A stretch of DNA of 12,513 nucleotides from Endomicrobium sp. (GTDB lineage: Bacteria > Elusimicrobiota > Endomicrobiia > Endomicrobiales > Endomicrobiaceae). Below the pieces are notes generated by a model. That model was given only the letters and a program-made list of their open reading frames with translations. It was not told the DNA's origin and searched no databases. The stretch lies in the NCBI GenBank assembly GCA_031277075.1, contig JAISLV010000143.1, forward strand, positions 1 through 12,513, written 5' to 3'. Position 1 is the first letter of the stretch. Each line of letters begins with the position of its first letter. A program made the translations under genes and the position numbers. This document shows positions 6,601 to 12,513 of the stretch, in pieces.

Positions 6601-9460
6601 TCCTTTTGTCTTAAATAAAGCAAACGCGAAATTGCCGCTAGATTCCGCTAATCCCGGAAATTACGTAGTTGAACTTGAAGACGAAACAGGCGCTAAAATT
6701 TTAAGTTTCGGATATTTTGTCGCGGGTTCTTCAAACCAGTCTTTGAGTATAGAAAAAGACGCTAATTTAACGTTAAACCTTGAAAGCGACGACGTGGAAC
6801 CGGGCGGACGGCTGAAATTAAATATTACTGCTCCGTATACGGGCAGCGGATTAATAACCATAGAGAGAGAAAAAGTCTACGCTTACAAGTGGTTTAAAAC
6901 AAATTCTAACAGCTCTATTCAAACCATAACGGTTCCAGAAAACATTGAAGGCGACGCCTACGTTGTAGTTTCTTTTATCCGTTCGCAAGATTCAAAAGAG
7001 ATATTTTCAAGCCCACACTCTTACGCCGCAGTTCCTTTCAAAATAAGCCTTGCCAAAAGAGTTTTGCAGATAGATTTAAAAGCTCCGCAGGTTTTGCGCC
7101 CGGGCGACGAGCTTGAAATAAGTTATAAAACTTCGCAGCCTGCAAAAATCGTCGTTTTTGCAGTTAACAGCGGCATTTTGCAGGTTGCAAAATATACGCT
7201 CCCTAAACCTCTGCCTTTCTTTTTTAGAAAATCGGCTCTAGAAATTATTACTTATCAAACGGTTGACTTGATATTGCCCGACTATAAAATAGTAAGAGAA
7301 GCCGCAAGTATAGGCGGAGACGACTCTGAATACGGCGAGTCTAAGGCTAAAGAAAAAATAGCGAAAAACATCAACCCTTTTTCAAGGAAAACCGACAAGC
7401 CCGTAGTGTTTTGGTCTAAAACGCTTAACTCTTCTACCGAATTTCAAACTGTAAAATATAAAGTGCCAGATTATTTTAACGGCGAAATTACGGTAATGGC
7501 GGTAGCCGCAAGCAAAGAACAGGCGGGCAGCGCGCAGAAAGAAACGATAGTAAAATCTCCCGTGATAATTTCCCCCGTTGCGCCTCTTGCGGCTATAGAA
7601 GGCGACGAATTTGAAGCAAGCGCGACCGTTTCTAACAATATTGACGGCTCAAAGAGCGCCGAGCTTGAAGTTTGGCTTGAAACCGACGAAAAATTTGAAA
7701 CGCTCGGCGTCAATAATCAAAAATTTGACATTAAGGAAGGCGGCGAAAAAACCGTAAAGTTTAAATTGAAAACTCTTTCAAAGTTAGGCTCCGGCGCTTT
7801 AACTTTTAAAGCCAAATATAAAAATGAGGTCTTCAAATCTGTCGTCAGCGTCAGCGCGCGCCCTGCTTACGTTTATCAAACGAGAATTGTTTCGGGCGTT
7901 TCAGGGAAAGAGAAAGTAAAAGTTGAAGATTTTGCAAGAACGATGTATGACGAGTTTGCGTATAGAGAAGTTTCGGCTTCTTATAATCCGCAGATAATAT
8001 TTCCGGCGTTAAAAAGATATTTTACGGCTTATCCTTTCGGATGCACGGAACAAATAATAAGCGCGGCGTTTCCTTTTATTTACGGAGCGGCTTCAGACAG
8101 AGGGGCGGAACAAAAATACAAGCAAATTTTTACAACCCCGCAGGGTACTTTAAAAATACCGGATAATGGCGAGAGGCAAAACTACAAGCAAACTTTTATA
8201 ACCCCGCAGGAACAGCAAACTCTTTTTAACGAAACGCTTTCAAACATCAGTTTAAGACAGCAAAGTTCGGGCGGTTTTTCTCTTTGGGCGGACTTCGACG
8301 CTCCCGTTCACGCTTACGCTACGCTTTACGTTTTACACTTTTTTACAGACGCTAAAGAGCTTGGGTATCCTGTTCCTTCAGACATTCTTAACAAAGGCAA
8401 AAACTGGCTTATAGATTATGCAAGCGGTTTGCCTGCGTCTTTTGAAGACGCAAAGCTCAAGGCTTACGCAAATTATATTTTGACTAGAAACAATTATATA
8501 ACCACAAACAACCTTATAAGAATTGAAGAGTATCTTGCAAGAAACCATAAAAAATGGGAGCAAAGCATAACGGCGGCTTATCTTGCCGCATGCTATAATA
8601 TGCTGAAAGATTTTGAAAAAGCAGAGAAACTCATAAACTCTTATAAGCCCGACGCTAAAGATAAGTTTATTTTTTATTCCGATTACGATTCAAGTTCGCA
8701 AAGAAACGCCGTGTATCTCTATCTTTGCAACAAACATTTTGCAGAAAATTTAAACCCCGAAGCGCGCTCTATTGCAGACGGGCTTGTCAAAGTAATTTTA
8801 GACGGCAAATACAACACTATTTCGGCTTCGCAAACGCTTCTTGCGCTTCTTTCTTACGGAGCGTCAAACGCAGGGCTAGACGCAAACATTTCAATTTCTG
8901 CGATAGACGAAACAAAAAAAGAAACTCCGCTAACGCTTGCGCAAGACCCTTTCCCGTATTCGCAATTTGATTCAAACGTAAAGTCTTTTGCTATAAACGC
9001 GCCAAAATCCGGGCAAGATATGGACGTTTACTATTCGGTTTTACAGCAGGGCTTTGATAAAACCGCAAAAGATTACGCCAAAGGAATAGAAATCAGCAGA
9101 GAATATTTTGATGAAAACGGATTGCGCGTTAAAAGCGCGGCGCTTGGGCAGATTATAACTGTAAAAATAAAGGTAAGAGCTTCTTCAAACGACAATTTGT
9201 CTTTAGCGGTTGTAGATTTGCTCCCCGCCTGTTTTGAAATAATAAGCGGAACGCAGCAAGGAAGCTATGCAAGCTGCGACGCAAGAGAAGACAGAATGAT
9301 TTTTTATCCGACAGTTTCAAAAAAAATCACAGAACTAACGTATAAAGTAAAAACCGTAACAAAAGGAAAATTCACAATTCCCGGAATTTTCGCCACAGCA
9401 ATGTATGACCCGGAAATAAGCGCTTTAGGCAAACAGGAAAAAATAGAAATTTTGGAGTAA
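3692..9460 (+). CDS. Bacterial alpha-2-macroglobulin lipoprotein with thioester (YfhM type)
   Basis: This is a periplasmic pan-protease trap: a protease cuts the bait region, the thioester becomes reactive and captures it. The 1922 residues start at ATG 3692 or ATG 3695, with AAGAGGA at 3681-3687 (4 or 7 bases away, so the second ATG is slightly better placed). A lipoprotein signal is clear: MMRKK, a hydrophobic core, then LSAC with lipidated C23 followed by G24. Having no Asp at +2 suggests outer-membrane sorting by the E. coli rule. Domains in order are N-terminal macroglobulin domains, the MG signature DRGIYRPGDE near residue 665, a flexible charged segment near 1208-1235, the A2M signature starting PVVFWS near 1236, the thioester GCTEQ with C1451 and Q1454, the helical thioester domain to about 1730, and a C-terminal MG domain. 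It is longer than E. coli YfhM (about 1650). A 66-base tandem duplication lies at 8117-8210. PBP1C follows, the usual partner of thioester-bearing forms. Confidence 0.95.
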   Translation: MMRKKLILFSALLLSVITALSACGKKEETETSLSARVFPPNITSYYTNDAGESVLDAPSPTGFYFEESAANVDLLNKELTSISVSPKADGVWQWNNEYSLVFIPKQDWPAGETYKITLPKEIFSPSYKAKQYSYEVQTPKFRVELTDFRLYQNPKNPRTHQLQAEFSFTHPVDDKNFEQNLSFKINNKKFPFSVTYDAIKRRAFVVSQQITILPKSQTAVIELDEAKTTNGGKPFKEKLKGEVDIPSQDKFFKISNVSSRIVNNDKEEPEQFIEISFTDGVDAKELYDKVEAYLLPIYKSNEDARRGEIYDDEDVFEGYYDSNGSWVEPQRYRRPYSYKWKFAEITPEVLSLSQKLDLKQVETADAINGSYMFKYRAADMAARYLFVRVKGEIKSQIDFVIKNPSEYLIRSAGFPKEVQFLQNGAILPLEGSRELTFKTRGVSGVKVKLARVMPQQINHLISQTYGSFTNPHFVNYSFDQSNISQSFEKSVQLTAGIEKANYSSVNMEEFLKSRDSSGLFFVQITGWNPKTGNSEGIYDKRFILVTDLALLVKKDSSDRHSVFVMSIKDGLPVSGAKVEILGKNGLPVLTSRTNEEGYAQFDKIDGYNNEKQPVAYIVSRGNDISFMPFLRNDREVNFSKFDISGQHSSSKDDRLKAFIFSDRGIYRPGDEMNFAMIVKDDKWGDASGVPIQFELEDPSGKVIFKKTVALNSSGFFTVDAIKTSEVSPTGSYSANAYIAHSFDSFSFIGNTHVKVEEFRTDAIKVNAKITGASGLGWTVPEDLKGFVYASNFFGTPSQEQTVEASYSLSPAQFKFSKYSGFIFQDPYKLNNRNAIKSVDETFPKTKTDERGEASFDIDLSKYSGGTYNLSFYAQVYEAGSGKSVLAYASARVSPYKYLVGYKTDSNLSYLNKSSEASVELIAVDNDLNQIELKNLKLKLLQRQHISSLVKQDDGAYKYQSSVKDALISETPFVLNKANAKLPLDSANPGNYVVELEDETGAKILSFGYFVAGSSNQSLSIEKDANLTLNLESDDVEPGGRLKLNITAPYTGSGLITIEREKVYAYKWFKTNSNSSIQTITVPENIEGDAYVVVSFIRSQDSKEIFSSPHSYAAVPFKISLAKRVLQIDLKAPQVLRPGDELEISYKTSQPAKIVVFAVNSGILQVAKYTLPKPLPFFFRKSALEIITYQTVDLILPDYKIVREAASIGGDDSEYGESKAKEKIAKNINPFSRKTDKPVVFWSKTLNSSTEFQTVKYKVPDYFNGEITVMAVAASKEQAGSAQKETIVKSPVIISPVAPLAAIEGDEFEASATVSNNIDGSKSAELEVWLETDEKFETLGVNNQKFDIKEGGEKTVKFKLKTLSKLGSGALTFKAKYKNEVFKSVVSVSARPAYVYQTRIVSGVSGKEKVKVEDFARTMYDEFAYREVSASYNPQIIFPALKRYFTAYPFGCTEQIISAAFPFIYGAASDRGAEQKYKQIFTTPQGTLKIPDNGERQNYKQTFITPQEQQTLFNETLSNISLRQQSSGGFSLWADFDAPVHAYATLYVLHFFTDAKELGYPVPSDILNKGKNWLIDYASGLPASFEDAKLKAYANYILTRNNYITTNNLIRIEEYLARNHKKWEQSITAAYLAACYNMLKDFEKAEKLINSYKPDAKDKFIFYSDYDSSSQRNAVYLYLCNKHFAENLNPEARSIADGLVKVILDGKYNTISASQTLLALLSYGASNAGLDANISISAIDETKKETPLTLAQDPFPYSQFDSNVKSFAINAPKSGQDMDVYYSVLQQGFDKTAKDYAKGIEISREYFDENGLRVKSAALGQIITVKIKVRASSNDNLSLAVVDLLPACFEIISGTQQGSYASCDAREDRMIFYPTVSKKITELTYKVKTVTKGKFTIPGIFATAMYDPEISALGKQEKIEILE
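8117..8210 (+). repeat. Imperfect tandem duplication inside the macroglobulin thioester domain
   Basis: The 28-base stretches at 8117-8144 and 8183-8210 differ at only two positions and lie exactly 66 bases (22 codons) apart. Weaker similarity extends about 20 bases to the left of each. In the protein this gives YKQIFTTPQ (from residue 1476) and YKQTFITPQ (from residue 1498), about 25 residues after the thioester cysteine. The frame is kept. Confidence 0.8.
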
Positions 9461-9724
9461 ACGGCGTAAAGAGCAGCTAAGAAGTTAGGCAGCTAAGCAA
9501 CTAGGCAAAGGCAAAAGCGAACTGCAAATACCCCGTAAGGCTGGTACAATGTACCCGTCTGCCGCCCCTTTTTGCAAAAGTGGCGGCAACGGAGCCGACG
9601 GGGTATTTGCTTTTGCCGTGTCGCATTTGTGCGGCAAGACGAAGTTTTTTGGGCGGGAGTTTGGGTTTTGAGTATTGCAAGCATCGCTTAAGCGGCGTAA
9701 ACGGTAATCAAAAGGTTAAAGGAA
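9461..9724 (+). other. Intergenic region between macroglobulin and PBP1C genes
   Basis: It opens with a T-poor stretch (9461-9530) made of repeated words such as AGCTAAGAAGTTAGG and GGCAAAGGCAAAAG, like those at 1933-1950 and 282-414. The palindromic element (9510-9617) follows. After it comes a G/T-rich stretch, a perfect 10-base palindrome CGCTTAAGCG (9685-9694) and the PBP1C ribosome binding site. No clear terminator or sigma70 promoter was recognised, so read-through from the macroglobulin gene is possible. Confidence 0.5.
9510..9617. repeat. Large multi-arm palindromic element between the macroglobulin and pbpC genes
   Basis: The outer arms are GCAAATACCCCGT (9524-9536) and its exact complement ACGGGGTATTTGC (9598-9610). 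They are flanked by GGCAAAA (9510-9516) and TTTTGCC (9611-9617), with 7 extra bases in the left arm. Inside are GGCT (9539-9542) with AGCC (9593-9596), GGTAC (9543-9547) with GTACC (9551-9555), and a 12-bp stem with one mismatch (9560-9572 with 9576-9588). Together they can fold into a branched cruciform. The 13-mer CTGCCGCCCCTTT is shared with the shorter element at 1991-2035. There is no open frame of its own, so this is a non-coding dispersed repeat, perhaps mobilised in trans. Confidence 0.75.
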
Positions 9725-12211
9725 ATGGGAAAAAGCATTTTTATACGGCGGCTGTTTTGCGGTGTTGCAATATGCAAAACTGCAGCGCGCCGTTTTTTTA
9801 TTTGTCTGCCGCGCATAGCGGCATCGGCAGCAGCCGTCGCCGTAGCCGTAGCTGCAGCCGTAGCTTGTAAATTCGGCTTTTTAAAAAAACCGTTTTTTAA
9901 ATTTGTATTAATAGCCGCCTGTTTTTTTAGCGTTCTTCTTGCGGCGCGTTTTTTTCCAAAAGCTCCTATTTTAAACGGGTATTCTTTTTCAACGGCTATT
10001 TTTGACGCAAACGGAAAACTTTTGCGCATTAGCGCGGCAAAAGACGGGCAGTACAGGCTTTTTGTTCCCCTCTCGAGCATGCCTAAATCTTTAAAATACG
10101 GGACATTGTTATACGAAGACAGATTTTTTTATTTTCATCCCGGCTTTAACCCTGCGGCTCTTGTAAAAGGTTTTTGGATAAGCGTAATAAAAAAACAGCG
10201 CGCCGTCGGCGCGTCTACAATTTCTATGCAGACGGCAAGGATTATTTACGGCATTAACAGTTCAAGTATACGCGGAAAAATTAAGCAGATATTTGCGGCT
10301 CTGTGGCTTGAAGCGCGCTACTCAAAAGACGATATTTTAGAAGCCTATTTAAATATAGTTCCTTACGGATACAATATTGAAGGCGCGGGCGCGGCTTCGT
10401 TAATTTATTTTTCGGTTAAACCTAAAGATTTAAGCATACTAGAATCTTTTTCTCTGTGCGTTATACCTCAAAACCCGAATTTTAGAAGACTTTCAGACGC
10501 GCGCATTAGAGAAAGAACCGAACGGATGAGAAAGCTGATTTTTAAAAAATGGGTGAAAAAATATCCTCAAGATTTAGACAAAGAAAATTATTTCAATATG
10601 CCTCTGCTGGTGAGAAAGCCCGGCAAACTCCCCTTTTACGCTCCGCATTTTACCGACAGAATTTTAAACTCTTCAACGGCTTTAAGCTCTAAACAAGAAG
10701 GAATAATCAATACTACTCTCAATTTAAGCCTGCAAAAAGTGATAGAAGCAAAAATAAAAAGTTATATAGACAGAAAATCTTCTTTAGGCATAAATAACGC
10801 AAGCGCGATTTTAGTAAATTACAAAACTATGGAAGTCGCCGCGTATATAGGGTCTGCGGATTTTTTTGACGACGCTATTGAAGGGCAGGTCAACGGGCTT
10901 TCCGCTTACCGCTCTCCGGGTTCAGCAATGAAACCGTTTATTTACGCTTTGGCTTTAGACAAGGGAATTATACATCCGCTCACGCTTTTAAAAGACACGC
11001 CTAAACATTACGGAATTTTTGCGCCCGAAAATGCCGATAAAGATTTTTTAGGTCCCGTTTTTGCAAAACGCGCTTTAACCCAAAGCAGAAATATTCCCGC
11101 TATAGATTTGCTGATTAAAGTAACGCCGGAATCTTTTATTGAACTTTTAAAAAAAGCTGAAATAGCAAATTTAAAAACGACGGATTATTACGGCTCTTCT
11201 CTTATTATAGGCGGTTTTGAAATTTCAGCTGAAAAAATAGCGCGTCTATACGCCATGCTTGCAAACGGCGGAATAATGCAAAACTTAAAATTTACAAAAG
11301 GTTTGCCAAACGTAAGAGAGCGCGTATTGTCGCCCGAAGCCGCTTTTTTAACGCTTGATATGCTTAAAGATAATGTAAGACCCGCCGGCGCAGACAGTAT
11401 TGATTTAGAAATATACTGGAAAACAGGCACGTCTTACGCCTATAGAGACGCTTGGACGGCGGGCGTTTTTGGGGATTACGTATTAGTAGTATGGGCGGGA
11501 AAGTTTAACAATGAAGGAAACCAAACTTTTACGGCGCGTCAAGCGGCGGCGCCTTTATTTTTTGAAATAATAAAAGCTGTTTTGCTGGAAGACCAAAGCC
11601 TTATAGGCTCAAAACTTGAAGCTGGAAATTTAAATTTAAGAGAAGTTCCCGTTTGCGCCGTCTGCGGCGATTTGCCAAACGCCTTTTGCGCAAAAACTTT
11701 AAAAACTTATTTTATCCCGTTAAAGTCGCCCATAAACGTTTGCAATGTTTGCCGTCCCGTTTATATAGATAAAAAAACGGGTTTGAGAAGCCCTTATTAC
11801 GACCCGCAAAAAACAAAAACCGTAATTTATGAGTTTTGGAGTTCAGAAATTTTGTCGGTGTTTGAAGCCGCAGGCATTGCGCAAAGAACGCCGCCGAAAT
11901 TTTTGCCCGATGTGGAAATAAACGAAGTTTCAAGCTATGGAACCCCGCCGCAAATAATTCTTCCTGCGCGCAATATATCTTACGTCGTTAGAGCGCGCGA
12001 CTACGAAATAGAGCAAACGGCTTTTAAAGCCGACTCCGATAGCGACGCAAAAGCTATTTTTTGGTTTTTAGACGACAAATATATAGGGCAAAGCAAACCC
12101 GGCGAGGTTCTTTTGGCAAAAACGCAAAGCGGCGTTTTCAGCGTAAAAGCCGTTGACGATTTAGGCAGAAGCGCGGAAAGCAAACTCAAAGTTGAAATAA
12201 TAGGGCGGTAA
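9725..12211 (+). CDS. pbpC: Penicillin-binding protein 1C, bifunctional peptidoglycan synthase
   Basis: This is a class A PBP of the PBP1C type: it polymerises glycan strands from lipid II and cross-links peptides at the outer face of the inner membrane. It has 828 residues from ATG 9725, with AAAAGG at 9710-9715 and AAAGG at 9718-9722. The membrane segment is about 57-77. GT51 transglycosylase motifs are YEDRFFYFHPG with catalytic E131, GASTISMQTAR (162-172) and EAYLNIVPYG (206-215). Transpeptidase motifs are S400-A-M-K403, S454-R-N456 and K566-T-G-T569. After these come five cysteines (644, 647, 655, 673, 676), as in the PBP1C linker, and a C-terminal BiPBP_C beta domain from about 730. All catalytic residues are present. 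The N-terminus has an unusual extension of about 50 residues, arginine-rich and then Ala/Val repeats (35-47). It follows the macroglobulin gene by 264 bases, the arrangement known from E. coli yfhM-pbpC. Confidence 0.95.
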   Translation: MGKSIFIRRLFCGVAICKTAARRFFICLPRIAASAAAVAVAVAAAVACKFGFLKKPFFKFVLIAACFFSVLLAARFFPKAPILNGYSFSTAIFDANGKLLRISAAKDGQYRLFVPLSSMPKSLKYGTLLYEDRFFYFHPGFNPAALVKGFWISVIKKQRAVGASTISMQTARIIYGINSSSIRGKIKQIFAALWLEARYSKDDILEAYLNIVPYGYNIEGAGAASLIYFSVKPKDLSILESFSLCVIPQNPNFRRLSDARIRERTERMRKLIFKKWVKKYPQDLDKENYFNMPLLVRKPGKLPFYAPHFTDRILNSSTALSSKQEGIINTTLNLSLQKVIEAKIKSYIDRKSSLGINNASAILVNYKTMEVAAYIGSADFFDDAIEGQVNGLSAYRSPGSAMKPFIYALALDKGIIHPLTLLKDTPKHYGIFAPENADKDFLGPVFAKRALTQSRNIPAIDLLIKVTPESFIELLKKAEIANLKTTDYYGSSLIIGGFEISAEKIARLYAMLANGGIMQNLKFTKGLPNVRERVLSPEAAFLTLDMLKDNVRPAGADSIDLEIYWKTGTSYAYRDAWTAGVFGDYVLVVWAGKFNNEGNQTFTARQAAAPLFFEIIKAVLLEDQSLIGSKLEAGNLNLREVPVCAVCGDLPNAFCAKTLKTYFIPLKSPINVCNVCRPVYIDKKTGLRSPYYDPQKTKTVIYEFWSSEILSVFEAAGIAQRTPPKFLPDVEINEVSSYGTPPQIILPARNISYVVRARDYEIEQTAFKADSDSDAKAIFWFLDDKYIGQSKPGEVLLAKTQSGVFSVKAVDDLGRSAESKLKVEIIGR
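9833..9862 (+). repeat. Hexanucleotide GCCGTA-type repeat in the start of pbpC
   Basis: Five consecutive hexamers (GCCGTC, GCCGTA, GCCGTA, GCTGCA, GCCGTA) encode Ala-Val units at residues 37-46. As 6-base units they cannot shift the frame; gain or loss would only change the length of the Ala/Val segment. Confidence 0.6.
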
Positions 12212-12357
12212 AAATTTTAAAAGGACGCATAGAGGCATGGACGCATGGCGGCAAAGAGCAAAAAACTCAGCTGGGCAAAGGCGTTAAATTGGCGGCAGGC
12301 TTGCCCGCTGAGGTTTTCCCGTTGCCTTGTCTATTCATTAAAATATATGGGTTTTTA

Positions 12358-12513
12358 GAGACACCCAATAGCAAGAAGGGGGAGAGATTATACCCATCTT
12401 TTAACCCAGTATGATGATGATTTGAGTTTAATAGAATTTTTGATATAATTCCTTTTATAGTCATAGTGCTTATTTGCCAAATACACGTATTTCAATCTTA
12501 CTTAGGGTGTCTC
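12358..12513. repeat. Inverted repeat pair GAGACACCC / GGGTGTCTC
   Basis: GAGACACCC at 12358-12366 and its exact complement GGGTGTCTC at 12505-12513 bracket 156 bases of AT-rich sequence. They could be terminal inverted repeats of a small MITE, or the right copy may be one end of an insertion sequence or other repeat that continues past the window edge. A 9-base pair alone could be chance. Confidence 0.35.
12422..12449 (+). promoter_or_regulatory. Sigma70-like promoter reading out of the right end
   Basis: TTGAGT (12422-12427) and a perfect TATAAT (12444-12449) are separated by 16 bases in an AT-rich setting. It would transcribe rightward past the window edge; what it drives is not visible. 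It is the best promoter match I noticed in the window. Confidence 0.5.

Larger units (their letters stand above)
12212..12513 (+). other. Gene-free right end with repeated words, promoter and inverted repeats
   Basis: No coding region with family features was found in these 302 bases. Positions 12219-12300 are T-poor and reuse words from the left end of the window: GGACGCATAGAGGC at 12223-12236 (also 354-367) and CGGCAAAGAGCAAAA at 12249-12263 (also 292-306). From about 12320 the composition becomes AT-rich, with a promoter-like sequence (12422-12449), a palindrome AAATAC/GTATTT (12479-12492) and 9-base inverted repeats (12358-12366 with 12505-12513). No T-tract terminator after pbpC is visible. 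Confidence 0.6.

Noticed and set aside
9580..9870. 96-codon + strand frame across the palindromic element into pbpC
   Set aside because: The product is Cys/Ser/Arg-rich low complexity, it overlaps the pbpC N-terminus, and no ribosome binding site was seen.
9688..10080. 130-codon open frame on the - strand
   Set aside because: It overlaps the start of pbpC antisense; its Ala/Thr repeats are just the complement of the GCCGTA hexamers.
12267..12464. 65-codon - strand frame at the right end
   Set aside because: No binding site or family likeness; the region reads as repeat words and AT-rich non-coding sequence.

Overview
The window carries six protein-coding genes, all on the + strand, plus a short CRISPR array with type I-C-like repeats and several structured, T-poor intergenic stretches. 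No tRNA or rRNA gene was seen. The organism looks like a diderm (outer-membrane) bacterium of moderate to low GC. It encodes a lipoprotein-type alpha-2-macroglobulin followed by a PBP1C, a pair typical of Gram-negative envelopes, and an incomplete set of genes for the nickel-pincer cofactor. Elusimicrobiota or another anaerobic diderm lineage is my guess from general feel only; nothing in the window fixes the phylum.

Left part (1-1911): the C-terminal end of LarB (cut by the window edge), then a classical short-chain dehydrogenase that probably starts at a TTG with a very good ribosome binding site, then a small membrane-anchored DUF2939-type protein. Middle part (1912-3691): a hairpin with a T-tract on the - strand, a copy of a palindromic intergenic repeat, and a 4-repeat/3-spacer CRISPR array without cas genes in view. 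The last CRISPR repeat ends only 15 bases before the larC start codon. LarC follows as a complete single-frame gene, then about 200 bases with a possible 26-residue ORF and a hairpin.

Right part (3692-12211): a 1922-residue alpha-2-macroglobulin lipoprotein with an intact CTEQ thioester motif, a larger structured palindromic element (9510-9617), and PBP1C with both transglycosylase and transpeptidase motifs intact. The last 300 bases hold no gene. They contain words repeated from the left end of the window, a sigma70-like promoter, and 9-base inverted repeats, the right one touching the window edge.

How the genes work together: LarB and LarC catalyse the first and last steps of nickel-pincer nucleotide synthesis (LarE, the middle step, is not in the window). 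The macroglobulin and PBP1C form the known envelope-defence pair: the first traps invading proteases in the periplasm, the second is thought to repair peptidoglycan. The SDR and DUF2939 genes have no evident tie to either group. The most unusual things here are the CRISPR array forming the 5' leader of larC, the T-poor repeat-word intergenic stretches, and a recent 66-base duplication beside the macroglobulin thioester.
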